From: Demequina sp. NBRC 110051
GTDB taxonomy: Bacteria; Actinomycetota; Actinomycetes; Actinomycetales; Demequinaceae
Assembly: GCF_002090055.1 (NCBI RefSeq)
Contig: NZ_BBRH01000010.1
Span: forward strand, 62,001-126,000
DNA length: 64,000 nt
Reading direction: 5' to 3'
The translations under genes and the position numbers were made by a program. Under the pieces are notes generated by a model. The model saw nothing but the letters and a program-made list of their open reading frames with translations. It was not told where the DNA came from and did no database searches. Positions 32,457 to 41,010 of this stretch are shown here, one piece after another (position 1 is the first letter of the stretch; the number at the start of each line of letters is the position of its first letter).

Positions 32457-34556
32457 GTGGCAGCATCCGACTATTCCGCACGACACCTGTCCGTCCTCGA
32501 GGGCCTCGAGGCGGTGCGCAAGCGCCCGGGCATGTACATCGGCACCACGGACTCGCGTGGCCTGATGCACTGCCTGTGGGAGGTCATCGACAACTCGGTG
32601 GATGAGGCCCTGGGCGGTTTCGGCGACACCATCGAGGTCATCTTGTACCCCGATGACTCGGTCGAGGTGCGCGACCACGGCCGCGGCATCCCCGTCGACA
32701 TCGAGCCCAAGACGGGCCTCACCGGCCTCGAGGTCGTCATGACCAAGCTGCATGCGGGCGGCAAGTTTGGAGGGTCCTCGTACGCGGCCTCGGGCGGCCT
32801 GCACGGTGTGGGCGCCTCCGTCGTGAACGCGTTGAGCGAGCGACTGGACGTGTGGGTGGACCGCGGTGGCCAGACCCACCACATGGCGTTCAGGCGTGGC
32901 GAGCCGGGCCAGTGGGCCGACGGCCCCGGCCACCCCACGCCCGCATCGACGTTCGCGCCGTTCACCACCGGCTCGGAGATCGACATCACGGGCAAGGTCG
33001 CGAAGGCGAAGACCGGCACCCGCATCCGGTACTGGGCCGACCGCCAGATCTTCAACAAGAACGCCCGCTTCACCTACGAGGACCTGCTGACCCGCGCGCG
33101 CCAGACCGCATTCCTGGTGCCCGGCCTCACGCTGACCATCCGCGACGAGCGCAACCCCGAGGACCCCCACGAGGAGTCGTTCCGCTACGACGGCGGCGCC
33201 AAGGACTTCGTCGACTTTGTGGCAACCGACGCGGGCATTACGGACACGTGGGAGCTGCAGGGGTCGGGCTCCTACAAGGAGACCGTGCCGGTGCTGAAGC
33301 CCGACGGCACGCTGGTGTCCGAAGAGGTCGAGCGCGACTGCCAGGTCGACATCGCCCTGCGCTGGGGCGTGGGCTACGAGACCGAGGTGCGCTCGTTCGT
33401 CAACATCATCTCCACCCCTAAGGGCGGCACGCACCAGGCGGGCTTCGAGGCCGGCCTGACCAAGGTGCTGCGCAAGGTCATCGAGACCAACGCCAGGCGC
33501 CTGAAGCTGACCGGTAAGGACGGCGCGGAGCGCATCGAGAAGGACGACATCATGGCGGGGTTGACCGCCATCGTCACGGTGCGGATCCCCGAGCCTCAGT
33601 TCGAGGGCCAGACCAAGGAGGTGCTCGGCACTACGCCCGTGCGCGCCATCGTCTCCAAGGTCGTCGAGACCGAACTGGGCGCGCTGCTGACAAGCCCCAA
33701 GCGGGACGCGAAGCAGCAGGCGAACTCGGTACTGGAGAAGATCGTGGCGGAGATGCGCGCCCGTGTTGCGGCGCGCAAGCAGAAGGAAATTTCGCGGCGC
33801 AAGAACGCACTCGAGACGTCGTCGCTGCCCGCCAAGCTTGCAGACTGCCGCTCGAACGACGTGGAGCAGTCCGAGTTGTTCATCGTCGAGGGCGACTCGG
33901 CGCTGGGAACGGCCAAGCTCGCTCGCCGTTCGGACTTCCAGGCGCTGTTCCCCATTCGCGGCAAGATCCTCAACGTGCAGAAGGCGTCCGTGACGGACAT
34001 GCTGCACAACGCCGAGTGCGCCGCCATCATCCAGGTGCTCGGTGCGGGCTCTGGCCGCACCTTCGACCTCGAGGCTGCGCGCTACGGCAAGATCATCCTG
34101 ATGACGGACGCCGATGTCGACGGCGCGCACATCCGCACGCTCCTCTTGACGCTGTTCTTCCGCTACATGCGGCCCCTGATCGACGCGGGGCGCGTCTACG
34201 CCGCCGTGCCGCCGCTGCACCGCATCGAGGTCAAGGGGTCGCCGCGACGCGAGAAGGAGTACATCTACACGTACTCCGAGAAGGAACTCGCGAGTACGCT
34301 GGCCGACCTGCGCCGCAAGGGCCGTAAGTACAACGAGGACATCCAGCGCTACAAGGGCCTGGGAGAGATGGACGCGGACCAGCTCGCGGAGACCACGATG
34401 GACCCCGAGCACCGCACCCTGCGCCGGGTCACGGCGGAGCACGCCGAGGCGGCCGAGCGCGTCTTCGAGCTCCTGATGGGCAACGACGTGGGACCGCGCC
34501 GTGACTTCATCATCGCTGGAGCCGCGAAGCTCGACATGGCGCAGATCGACGCGTAA
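32457..34556 (+). CDS. parE: Type IIA topoisomerase subunit B, second copy (ParE/GyrB2-like)
   Basis: ATPase and Toprim subunit. 699 residues from the GTG at 32457, up to ten more if an upstream GTG is used. GHKL motifs: EVIDNSVDEALGG, RDHGRGIPVD, GGLHGVGASVVNALS. Toprim motifs: VEGDSALG, and DADVDGAHIRTLLLT for Mg2+. C-terminal RYKGLGEMDADQLAETTMDP. The gene pairs with the A subunit at 41-43.5 kb and follows sigA, the arrangement of gyrB2 near hrdB in Streptomyces (memory), and not near dnaA/recF, so it is the topoisomerase IV-type copy by inference. Confidence 0.9.
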   Translation: MAASDYSARHLSVLEGLEAVRKRPGMYIGTTDSRGLMHCLWEVIDNSVDEALGGFGDTIEVILYPDDSVEVRDHGRGIPVDIEPKTGLTGLEVVMTKLHAGGKFGGSSYAASGGLHGVGASVVNALSERLDVWVDRGGQTHHMAFRRGEPGQWADGPGHPTPASTFAPFTTGSEIDITGKVAKAKTGTRIRYWADRQIFNKNARFTYEDLLTRARQTAFLVPGLTLTIRDERNPEDPHEESFRYDGGAKDFVDFVATDAGITDTWELQGSGSYKETVPVLKPDGTLVSEEVERDCQVDIALRWGVGYETEVRSFVNIISTPKGGTHQAGFEAGLTKVLRKVIETNARRLKLTGKDGAERIEKDDIMAGLTAIVTVRIPEPQFEGQTKEVLGTTPVRAIVSKVVETELGALLTSPKRDAKQQANSVLEKIVAEMRARVAARKQKEISRRKNALETSSLPAKLADCRSNDVEQSELFIVEGDSALGTAKLARRSDFQALFPIRGKILNVQKASVTDMLHNAECAAIIQVLGAGSGRTFDLEAARYGKIILMTDADVDGAHIRTLLLTLFFRYMRPLIDAGRVYAAVPPLHRIEVKGSPRREKEYIYTYSEKELASTLADLRRKGRKYNEDIQRYKGLGEMDADQLAETTMDPEHRTLRRVTAEHAEAAERVFELLMGNDVGPRRDFIIAGAAKLDMAQIDA

Positions 34557-34641
34557 GACGCCCCGCGCGGCGTGCTGTCACGCGCGCGCTTGCGAGAGAG
34601 CACGCATGCGGACGCCGCGCCGGCGTGCGAGGGTGGGAGCC

Positions 34642-34992
34642 ATGGCGACTCCCTTGTACCTCCGGCGAGACGCGGGACTTCCCGACATGGGACGTTCGGG
34701 CGCTGGTCCGCGTGCCATCAACGGCGCCGATGTCGACGCGATCATGGCGTGTGCGGACCTCGCAGCCCTGGCGGAGATGAAGGGCTACGCCCGCTCATAC
34801 TTCGCGATGAGCGGGCTCATCGTGATGGCCGCTGGCATGAGTGTGGGCGCGGCGCTGACCGGGCGCACGCGGGTGGCGGCGGCCGCAATCGGCGTGGCGA
34901 CGGTCGCGGGGCTGGGTGTCATCGAGGCGCGCCGGCGGGCGCGTCAGTGGGAGGCGGCGATCGACGCGAGAGTGGCTCACATCGCACGCTGA
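34642..34992 (+). CDS. Small hypothetical membrane protein
   Basis: 116 residues, ATG at 34642 with GGGAG close upstream. A soluble N-terminus includes an Ala-rich helix (DVDAIMACADLAALAEMKGYARSYF). Two adjacent hydrophobic segments follow (MSGLIVMAAGMSVGAAL and VAAAAIGVATVAGLGVIEA), and a basic amphipathic C-terminus (RRRARQWEAAIDARVAHIAR). No family recognised. The coding potential rests on GC3 bias and start context only. Confidence 0.5.
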   Translation: MATPLYLRRDAGLPDMGRSGAGPRAINGADVDAIMACADLAALAEMKGYARSYFAMSGLIVMAAGMSVGAALTGRTRVAAAAIGVATVAGLGVIEARRRARQWEAAIDARVAHIAR

Positions 34993-35155
34993 GGCGCATT
35001 CATCAGGGCTGATGCTCCCCGCTCGACCCATCCGCACCGGGCGTGGGCCCGAAGGACCCTGTGGAGAGACCTTGCGGATCTGTCGACAGGGACGTTGACG
35101 CGGGCTTTCCGTCAAGGACGAGCAGATCGCTCGTCCGCAACGGAAGGAGCACGAC

Positions 35156-35917
35156 ATGCGTATTCTTCGATCCACCTTGGTGGCCGCGGGAGCGGCCACG
35201 ATGATCGGCCTCGGAGCGACCGGCGCTGCCGCCGCGGATGGCTATAACGCCACGCTCGATGAGATCAACGACTCGGGCGCGGAATCCACGGCCATGGTGA
35301 CCGTCGACGGCACCACCGTGCGCGTCGAGATCGAGGGCACGGGTTTTGCGCCCAACGCCCCTCACGCTCAGCACCTCCACGGTGCCTCGGATGCCGAGTT
35401 CACGTGTCCCACGCCCGCGGACGTCGAGGAGCTCGATGAGGATGGCGACGGCATGCTCAACACCGCCGAGGCGGCTGTCATGTACGGCGGCGTCATGATC
35501 TCGCTGACGACCGAGGGGGACACCTCGGGAGACTCGGCGCTTGCCGTCGATCGTTTCCCGGTCGCCGACGCGGACGGCAACCTGGAGTACAGCCGCACCT
35601 TCGAAGTGTCTCAGGACGTCGCCGACTCGCTGAGCAACCTTCACCTGGTGCAGCACGGCATCGACCTGGACGGCTCGGGCGAGTACGACGGCGACGCTGT
35701 GTCATCGCTCGACGACTCGCTGCCGCTCGAGGCCACGATCCCGGCGACCTGTGGAGCCTTCGGTGAGTCGCAGTCCGCGGCGCCGATGGGCGGCGTGCAG
35801 ACCGGTGACGCCGGCGCCGACACCACCACCGCCGTGCTCGCTGGCGGTGTGGCCCTCACGGCCGGCGCCATCGGCGCGGGCGTCTTGATCAGCGGCCGCC
35901 GTCGCGCGCAGCAGTAA
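35156..35917 (+). CDS. Secreted EF-hand protein with sortase-type C-terminal anchor
   Basis: 253 residues. A signal peptide ends near AAAADG (27-29). The body is acidic and CHRD-like (PHAQHLHG, residues 69-76; HLVQHGIDLDG). An EF-hand loop DEDGDGMLNTAE (D94, D96, D98, E105) and a second acidic loop (DLDGSGEYDGD) suggest Ca2+ binding. C84 and C199 may form a disulfide. The C-terminus has GGVQTGD (212-218), a hydrophobic helix and GRRRAQQ, a sorting-signal layout with VQTG instead of LPxTG. AAGGAG precedes the ATG. The class F sortase lies 81 bp downstream. Role at the cell surface is unknown. Confidence 0.8.
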   Translation: MRILRSTLVAAGAATMIGLGATGAAAADGYNATLDEINDSGAESTAMVTVDGTTVRVEIEGTGFAPNAPHAQHLHGASDAEFTCPTPADVEELDEDGDGMLNTAEAAVMYGGVMISLTTEGDTSGDSALAVDRFPVADADGNLEYSRTFEVSQDVADSLSNLHLVQHGIDLDGSGEYDGDAVSSLDDSLPLEATIPATCGAFGESQSAAPMGGVQTGDAGADTTTAVLAGGVALTAGAIGAGVLISGRRRAQQ

Positions 35918-35928
35918 TCCCTGGATGT

Positions 35929-35959
35929 CCGGCGGGGTGGGCACGCCCCACCCCGCCGG
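35929..35959 (+). terminator. Hairpin between the EF-hand protein and sortase genes
   Basis: Perfect 13-bp arms CCGGCGGGGTGGG (35929-35941) and CCCACCCCGCCGG (35947-35959), loop CACGC. It may attenuate rather than fully block read-through into the sortase gene. Confidence 0.75.
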
Positions 35960-35998
35960 GCGCACCTGCGCCGGAGCCCCCCAACCGAAAGGACCCCC

Positions 35999-36670
35999 AT
36001 GAGCCCGACCCGTATCGGCACCGCTGTCGCCGCGATCGCTGTGGCGCTCGCCATGGGCTACGTCGCCGTTGATGCCTGGCGCGTGGAGGCGCCGCCAGCT
36101 GTCGTTGCGGGGACCTCTCCGCATGCTTCCGTGGACGAGCGCGCCGTTCCGGAGGTCACCGCCGGCACTCCTGACGCCGCGCCGAGCGTTGCTGCCGAAC
36201 CGCCCGTCGTGGTCGCCGATGCGGGCATCCCGTCTCGCCTGACCGTGCCCGCTATCGGTGTGGACACGTCGCTCGAACAGCTGGGCCTCGAGGCGGACGG
36301 CGCCTTAGCCACACCCGTCGACACCGACCTCGCGGGATGGTTCGAGGGTGGGCCGAGGCCAGGCGCGGTCGGCCCCGCCGTCATCGCGGGGCATGTCTCC
36401 TGGAACGGTGACCCGTCGGTGTTCTTCCGCCTCGGAGAACTGGTGGCGGGCGACCGCATCACCGTCGAGGGTGACAACGGGACGGAGGCCACGTTCGCGG
36501 TGACGCGTGTCGAACAGCACGCGAAGGACGACTTCCCCACGGTGTCCGTCTATGCGAACACGTCGTCCCCAGAGCTGCGACTCATCACCTGTGGGGGTGA
36601 GTTTGATCGCGGCACCGGGCACTTCGACGACAACGTCATCGTCTTCGCCGAACTGGTCGAGACCGCGTGA
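35999..36670 (+). CDS. Class F sortase
   Basis: Transpeptidase that anchors surface proteins to the cell wall. 223 residues: an N-terminal signal-anchor (IGTAVAAIAVALAMGYVAV), a Pro/Ala-rich spacer, then the sortase barrel from about 78. The catalytic triad is visible: H132 in IAGHVSW, C198 in RLITCGG, R204 in EFDRGTGHFDDN. AAAGGA precedes the ATG. The gene immediately upstream encodes a protein with a VQTG sorting tail, its probable substrate. No pilin genes are nearby, so housekeeping-type anchoring of that one protein is inferred. Confidence 0.9.
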   Translation: MSPTRIGTAVAAIAVALAMGYVAVDAWRVEAPPAVVAGTSPHASVDERAVPEVTAGTPDAAPSVAAEPPVVVADAGIPSRLTVPAIGVDTSLEQLGLEADGALATPVDTDLAGWFEGGPRPGAVGPAVIAGHVSWNGDPSVFFRLGELVAGDRITVEGDNGTEATFAVTRVEQHAKDDFPTVSVYANTSSPELRLITCGGEFDRGTGHFDDNVIVFAELVETA

Positions 36671-36745
36671 CGAAGCCCCACGAGTGCGGATGCCGCCTTG
36701 TGGGCTCGTAGGACCTCTCACCCGTGCCGCGCCCTGAGTGCCTGC

Positions 36746-36751
36746 CACAAT
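36746..36751 (+). promoter_or_regulatory. -10-like hexamer of the ThrE-like gene
   Basis: CACAAT, 7 nt before the GTG at 36759; the ATG at 36750 lies inside the hexamer and is therefore unlikely as the start. Confidence 0.45.
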
Positions 36752-36758
36752 GGCTCAC

Positions 36759-38075
36759 GTGAGCGACGAGACGGAACCCCCCGAGGAGACTCAGGTGCGC
36801 TCGATCGACGAGATCGAGGAGTCCCTCGAGCCCGTCACCCTGATAGAGCAGTCACGAGTCACGCTCCGCGTGGGTCGCATGATGCTCGCCGCGGGCACCG
36901 CGAGTTACCGAGTCAAGCAAGCGATGGCCGACGTCTCGGCCGCGCTCGGAGTTCACGAGCACAGCAACCACGTGTCGCTGACCGAGATCTCCGCCACCTC
37001 CCATCGTGGACGTATCTTCCGCACCGAGGTCACCGAGAACCGGTCCTTCGCGGTCAACGTCGACCGACTGGCCCACCTGGACCGGCTGCGTCGCACGCTG
37101 CCCGAACGCACCACGCCCGCCGAGGTGCACCGAGCGCTCGACGAGATCGAGGGCAGGGGAGCGCTGTACCCGGGAGTAGTCAATGGCGCGGTGGCAGGCC
37201 TCGCGTGCGCCGCGTTCGCGGTGCTTAACGGCGCGGTGCCGTGGGAAGTCGCGGTCGTGTTCATGGCGGCCTTCCTGGGCCAGACCACGCGCCGTGTGCT
37301 CGCCCACCGGCACTTCAACGGATTCGGCGTCACGATGGTGGCCGGCGCCGTCGCGACCGGCCTGTACTCGCTCGGGGTGGCCGTCGCATCGGCCATCGGG
37401 GGAGACGACGCGAGCGTGACCCTGCACGCCGCCGGCTACATCTCGTCGGTGCTGTTCCTCCTGCCCGGCTTTGCGCTTATTACGGGCGCGCTGGACATGG
37501 CCAAGAATGACATCCAATCGGGGATCCAGCGCATCGCCTACGGCACCATGATCGTCCTCGCGGCGGGCGTCAGCGTGTGGGCGGTGTCCCAACTGACGGT
37601 GCTGGAGACCGCCCCGCGGAGCGGGGAACACGGGTCGATCGCGGTGGATGTCGCGCTGTGGGCCGTGCCGTCGCTGTGTGGCGTTCTGGGATTCGCGTTG
37701 ATGTTTAACAGCCCCTGGCGCCTGGCCCTCACGGCCGCGCTGATCGGGGCGCTGGCCAACACTGGCCGCCTGTGGGCGATCGATGCGGGACTCGAAACCC
37801 AGATCGCCACCGCACTCGCGTGCCTCGTGGTGGGCTGCCTCGCGGCGTGGGCGGCACGCGGGGGCCGGTTCCCGGTGATCACCCTGTCCGTGCCCGCCGT
37901 GTTGGTCATGATCCCTGGTGTCCCGGCGCATGAGGCGCTCGTGTCGCTGAACAGCGGCGACTACGCGGCGGCGACGGCAGGCATCCTCGAGGTGAGCCTC
38001 ATCATGCTGTCGATCATGGTGGGGCTGGTCGCTGCCAAGCTCGTCACCGATCGGGAGTGGTCGTTCGCGGCTTAG
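36759..38075 (+). CDS. Threonine/serine exporter family protein (ThrE-like)
   Basis: 438-residue inner-membrane protein. The soluble N-terminal half (GRMMLAAGTASYRVKQAM, SLTEISATSH) is the DUF1212/ThrE domain. About ten transmembrane helices follow, starting near VNGAVAGLACAAFAVL, then the second ThrE_2 module in the C-terminal third (VPAVLVMIPGVPAHEAL). Corynebacterium ThrE exports threonine and serine; substrate here is inferred. The GTG start is set by the promoter spacing. Both modules sit in one polypeptide, as in ThrE and unlike split YjjP/YjjB. Confidence 0.88.
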   Translation: MSDETEPPEETQVRSIDEIEESLEPVTLIEQSRVTLRVGRMMLAAGTASYRVKQAMADVSAALGVHEHSNHVSLTEISATSHRGRIFRTEVTENRSFAVNVDRLAHLDRLRRTLPERTTPAEVHRALDEIEGRGALYPGVVNGAVAGLACAAFAVLNGAVPWEVAVVFMAAFLGQTTRRVLAHRHFNGFGVTMVAGAVATGLYSLGVAVASAIGGDDASVTLHAAGYISSVLFLLPGFALITGALDMAKNDIQSGIQRIAYGTMIVLAAGVSVWAVSQLTVLETAPRSGEHGSIAVDVALWAVPSLCGVLGFALMFNSPWRLALTAALIGALANTGRLWAIDAGLETQIATALACLVVGCLAAWAARGGRFPVITLSVPAVLVMIPGVPAHEALVSLNSGDYAAATAGILEVSLIMLSIMVGLVAAKLVTDREWSFAA

Positions 38076-38167
38076 GCGAGGGCCATCGCGGCGATCCCGG
38101 CAGCGCATGGCCCCTGATCAAGACCAAGGTTCACCCACGAGATTGTAAAAACACCGGGGGGTGCCGC

Positions 38168-38173
38168 TAGTCT
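38168..38173 (+). promoter_or_regulatory. -10-like hexamer of ppc
   Basis: TAGTCT, 7 nt before the GTG at 38181, with a possible -35 TTGTAA at 38143-38148. Confidence 0.5.
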
Positions 38174-38180
38174 CGGCCAT

Positions 38181-40850
38181 GTGACTGAGAACTCGTTGAC
38201 CCCGGCAGAGCGCAACCTTGCGCGCCACGACGTTCCCGATCCGCTCCGCGATGACGTGCGGCTCCTTGGCGGCCTGTTGGGCCGCGTTCTTCAGGAGTCG
38301 GGCGGCGAGGAGCTTCTCGCCGACGTCGAGAAGTTGCGCGAGCTGACGATCCGCGCCCACGACATGGCGGGTGACGATGGCCAGGCCGCGCTCAGGGAGG
38401 CGGAGGCTCTTGTCGAGTCCTTCTCGCTGGAGCGGGCCGAGCAGGTCGCTCGCGCCTTCACGTGCTACTTCCACCTGGCGAACCTGGCGGAGGAGCATCA
38501 CCGCGTGCGAGTGCTGCGCCAGCGCCGCGCATCGGCGTTGACGGAGGACGACACGCTGTCGGCCGCGTTCGCGCAGCTCGCCGAGGAGGTGGGCCGGGAC
38601 GAGGCGCTGCGCCGTGTCCAGGCGATGGAATTCCGTCCGGTCCTCACCGCGCACCCCACCGAGGCGCGTCGCCGCGCCGTGTCGGGGGCGATCCGTCGCA
38701 TCTCGACGCTGCTGGACCGCCGCGACAACGACGATGTGGGCGGCACCACCGGAGCAGAAAACGAGCGCGCGCTGCTTGCCGAGATCGACGGACTGTGGCG
38801 CACGTCGCTCATTCGTGCCCAGAAGCCCACCGTGCTGGACGAGGTGCGCTCCGCGCTCGCCGTCGTCGAATCCACCATGTTCGACACGTTCCCCCGTGTC
38901 TACCGGCGCCTGGACGACTACCTGCTCGGGGACGATGCCGGACGCACCGAGCCGCTCGTGCGGCCCTTCGTGTCGCTCGGCTCGTGGATCGGTGGCGACC
39001 GTGACGGCAACCCCAACGTCACCGCGGAAATCACCCGTGCGGCGGCGGGACTTGCCGCCGAGCATGCGCTGACGGCGCTGCAGAAGTCGTCGCTTACCGT
39101 GGCTCGCTCGCTCACCCTGGACGACGCGACCACGCCGGCGTCCGATGCGCTCCTCGCGCTGCGCCAGCGCCAGTCGCAGCTCGACGGCGCCCTCAGCACC
39201 GAGGCCGACAACGAGTCGCCCCACGAGCCGCACCGCGCGGCCATGCTGTTCGTGGCCTCACGCGTCGCCGCGACACAGGCACGTAACGCCGATCTGCAGT
39301 ACGCGAACCCCGAGGCACTCGTCGCGGACCTGATCGTCGTGCAGGAGTCGCTCGTCGCCGCGGGCGCGAGCCGGGCCGCCTACGGTCAGCTCCAGCAGCT
39401 GATCTGGCAGGTGCGGACGTTCGGCTTCCACCTTGCCGAGCTCGAGGTACGCCAGCACTCGCAGGTGCACGAGGAGGCTCTGGCGGACATCGAGGCCAAC
39501 GGCGTCCACGGTGACCTGCAGCCCCGTACGCGCGAGGTGCTCGACACCTTCCGCGCCATCGGCGCTGTCCAGCAGCGCTACGGCATTCGCGCCGCGCGGC
39601 GCTACATCGTGTCCTTCACGCAGGCACCCGAGCACCTGGCGGCGGTGTACCAGCTAGCGGCACACGCCTTCGGCGACGGCGACGCGCCCGTCATCGACGC
39701 GATTCCGCTGTTCGAGACCTTCGACGACCTCGAAAACTCGGTCGACATCCTCGAGGCCATCCTCGACAACCCGAACGTCCAAAAGCGGCTCGCCGAGAAC
39801 GGGCGCCGTGTCGAGGTCATGCTGGGCTACTCGGACTCGTCGAAGGACGTCGGACCGGTCTCCGCGACCCTCGCGCTCCATTCGGCGCAGCAGCGGATCG
39901 CCGAGTGGGCTGAGCGTCACGACATCGTCCTCACCCTGTTCCATGGCCGCGGCGGCGCGCTGGGTCGTGGCGGTGGCCCCGCCAACCGTGCGGTGATGGC
40001 TCAGCCCGCGGGATCGGTCGACGGTCGCTTTAAGCTCACCGAGCAGGGCGAGGTCATCCTTGCCCGGTACGGCGAGCCCACCATTGCCGAACGTCACATC
40101 GAGGAGGTTGCCGCGGCCACGCTGCTGCAGGCGTCCCCGAGCGTCGAGAAGAGCAACACCGAGGCGACGGCCGCGTTCACGGAGCTCGCCGCACGTCTGG
40201 ACGAGACCTCGCGCCACCGCTTCCACGAGCTCGTGAAGGCGGACGGCTTCCCGCAGTGGTTCGCTCAGGTGACACCGCTCGAGGAGCTGGGCCTGCTGCC
40301 CATCGGCTCGCGCCCCGCGAAGCGAGGGCTGTCCGTCAACTCGCTCGACGACCTCCGCGCCATCCCGTGGGTGTTCTCCTGGAGCCAAGCGCGTATCAAC
40401 CTCGCCGGGTGGTACGGCCTGGGCACCGCGCTCGCCGAGTATGGCGACCTCGCCGAACTGCGCCGCGCCTACGCCGAGTGGCCGCTGTTCACCACGCTGC
40501 TCGACAACATCGAGATGTCGCTGGCCAAGACCGACGAGCTGCTCGCGAGCCGCTACCTCGCCCTGGGAGACCGCGACGACCTCGCGCAGATGGTGCTCGA
40601 TGAAATGGCACTCACCCGCGAGTGGGTGCTCAATGTCACTGGTTCGGATCGCCCCCTTGCCAAGCGTCGTGTCCTGGGCCGCGCCGTCCAGCTGCGCGCG
40701 CCTTACGTCGACGCGCTGTCGCTGATCCAGGTGCGCGCCCTCGGGGCGCTGCGCGGCGGACTCGACGACGACGCCACGGTGGACGCGGTGCGCAAGGTGC
40801 TGCTGCTCACGGTCAACGGAGTCTCCGCGGGAGTGCAGAACACCGGTTGA
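38181..40850 (+). CDS. ppc: Phosphoenolpyruvate carboxylase
   Basis: Anaplerotic enzyme making oxaloacetate from PEP and bicarbonate. 889 residues. Motifs in order: VLTAHPTEARRR (catalytic histidine, near 155), GSWIGGDRDGNPNVT, MLGYSDSSKDVGPV (near 550), and LFHGRGGALGRGGGP, the glycine-rich loop with catalytic histidine and arginines. The C-terminal QNTG tail needed for activity is present (VQNTG). No N-terminal phosphorylation serine as in plants. Transcribed alone and closed by a strong hairpin. Confidence 0.98.
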   Translation: MTENSLTPAERNLARHDVPDPLRDDVRLLGGLLGRVLQESGGEELLADVEKLRELTIRAHDMAGDDGQAALREAEALVESFSLERAEQVARAFTCYFHLANLAEEHHRVRVLRQRRASALTEDDTLSAAFAQLAEEVGRDEALRRVQAMEFRPVLTAHPTEARRRAVSGAIRRISTLLDRRDNDDVGGTTGAENERALLAEIDGLWRTSLIRAQKPTVLDEVRSALAVVESTMFDTFPRVYRRLDDYLLGDDAGRTEPLVRPFVSLGSWIGGDRDGNPNVTAEITRAAAGLAAEHALTALQKSSLTVARSLTLDDATTPASDALLALRQRQSQLDGALSTEADNESPHEPHRAAMLFVASRVAATQARNADLQYANPEALVADLIVVQESLVAAGASRAAYGQLQQLIWQVRTFGFHLAELEVRQHSQVHEEALADIEANGVHGDLQPRTREVLDTFRAIGAVQQRYGIRAARRYIVSFTQAPEHLAAVYQLAAHAFGDGDAPVIDAIPLFETFDDLENSVDILEAILDNPNVQKRLAENGRRVEVMLGYSDSSKDVGPVSATLALHSAQQRIAEWAERHDIVLTLFHGRGGALGRGGGPANRAVMAQPAGSVDGRFKLTEQGEVILARYGEPTIAERHIEEVAAATLLQASPSVEKSNTEATAAFTELAARLDETSRHRFHELVKADGFPQWFAQVTPLEELGLLPIGSRPAKRGLSVNSLDDLRAIPWVFSWSQARINLAGWYGLGTALAEYGDLAELRRAYAEWPLFTTLLDNIEMSLAKTDELLASRYLALGDRDDLAQMVLDEMALTREWVLNVTGSDRPLAKRRVLGRAVQLRAPYVDALSLIQVRALGALRGGLDDDATVDAVRKVLLLTVNGVSAGVQNTG

Positions 40851-40894
40851 GTTCGGTCGGCGCCGCACGGGTCGCGGCGCCGGCTCACGCCGCA

Positions 40895-40930
40895 CGAGGT
40901 GGCGCAGATGGGGACATCTGCGCCACCTCG
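40895..40930 (+). terminator. Terminator of ppc
   Basis: Perfect 16-bp arms CGAGGTGGCGCAGATG (40895-40910) and CATCTGCGCCACCTCG (40915-40930) with a GGGA tetraloop. Confidence 0.85.
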
Positions 40931-40974
40931 CGGCGTTTCGTGGCGCGCGTGAGGGCATGCGCGCCTCAGGGGCA

Positions 40975-41001
40975 GGGGCGGGTCACACTCAGACCCGCCC
41001 C
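40975..41001 (-). terminator. Terminator of parC
   Basis: Arms GGGGCGGGTC (40975-40984) and GACCCGCCCC (40992-41001), 10 bp, loop ACACTCA. It lies 10 bp past the parC stop. Confidence 0.75.
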
Positions 41002-41010
41002 CTGGGTGCT

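Noticed and set aside
31794..34442. A frame of about 880 codons antisense to parE
   Set aside because: Shadow of parE and of the TspO-like gene in another frame; no recognisable motif.
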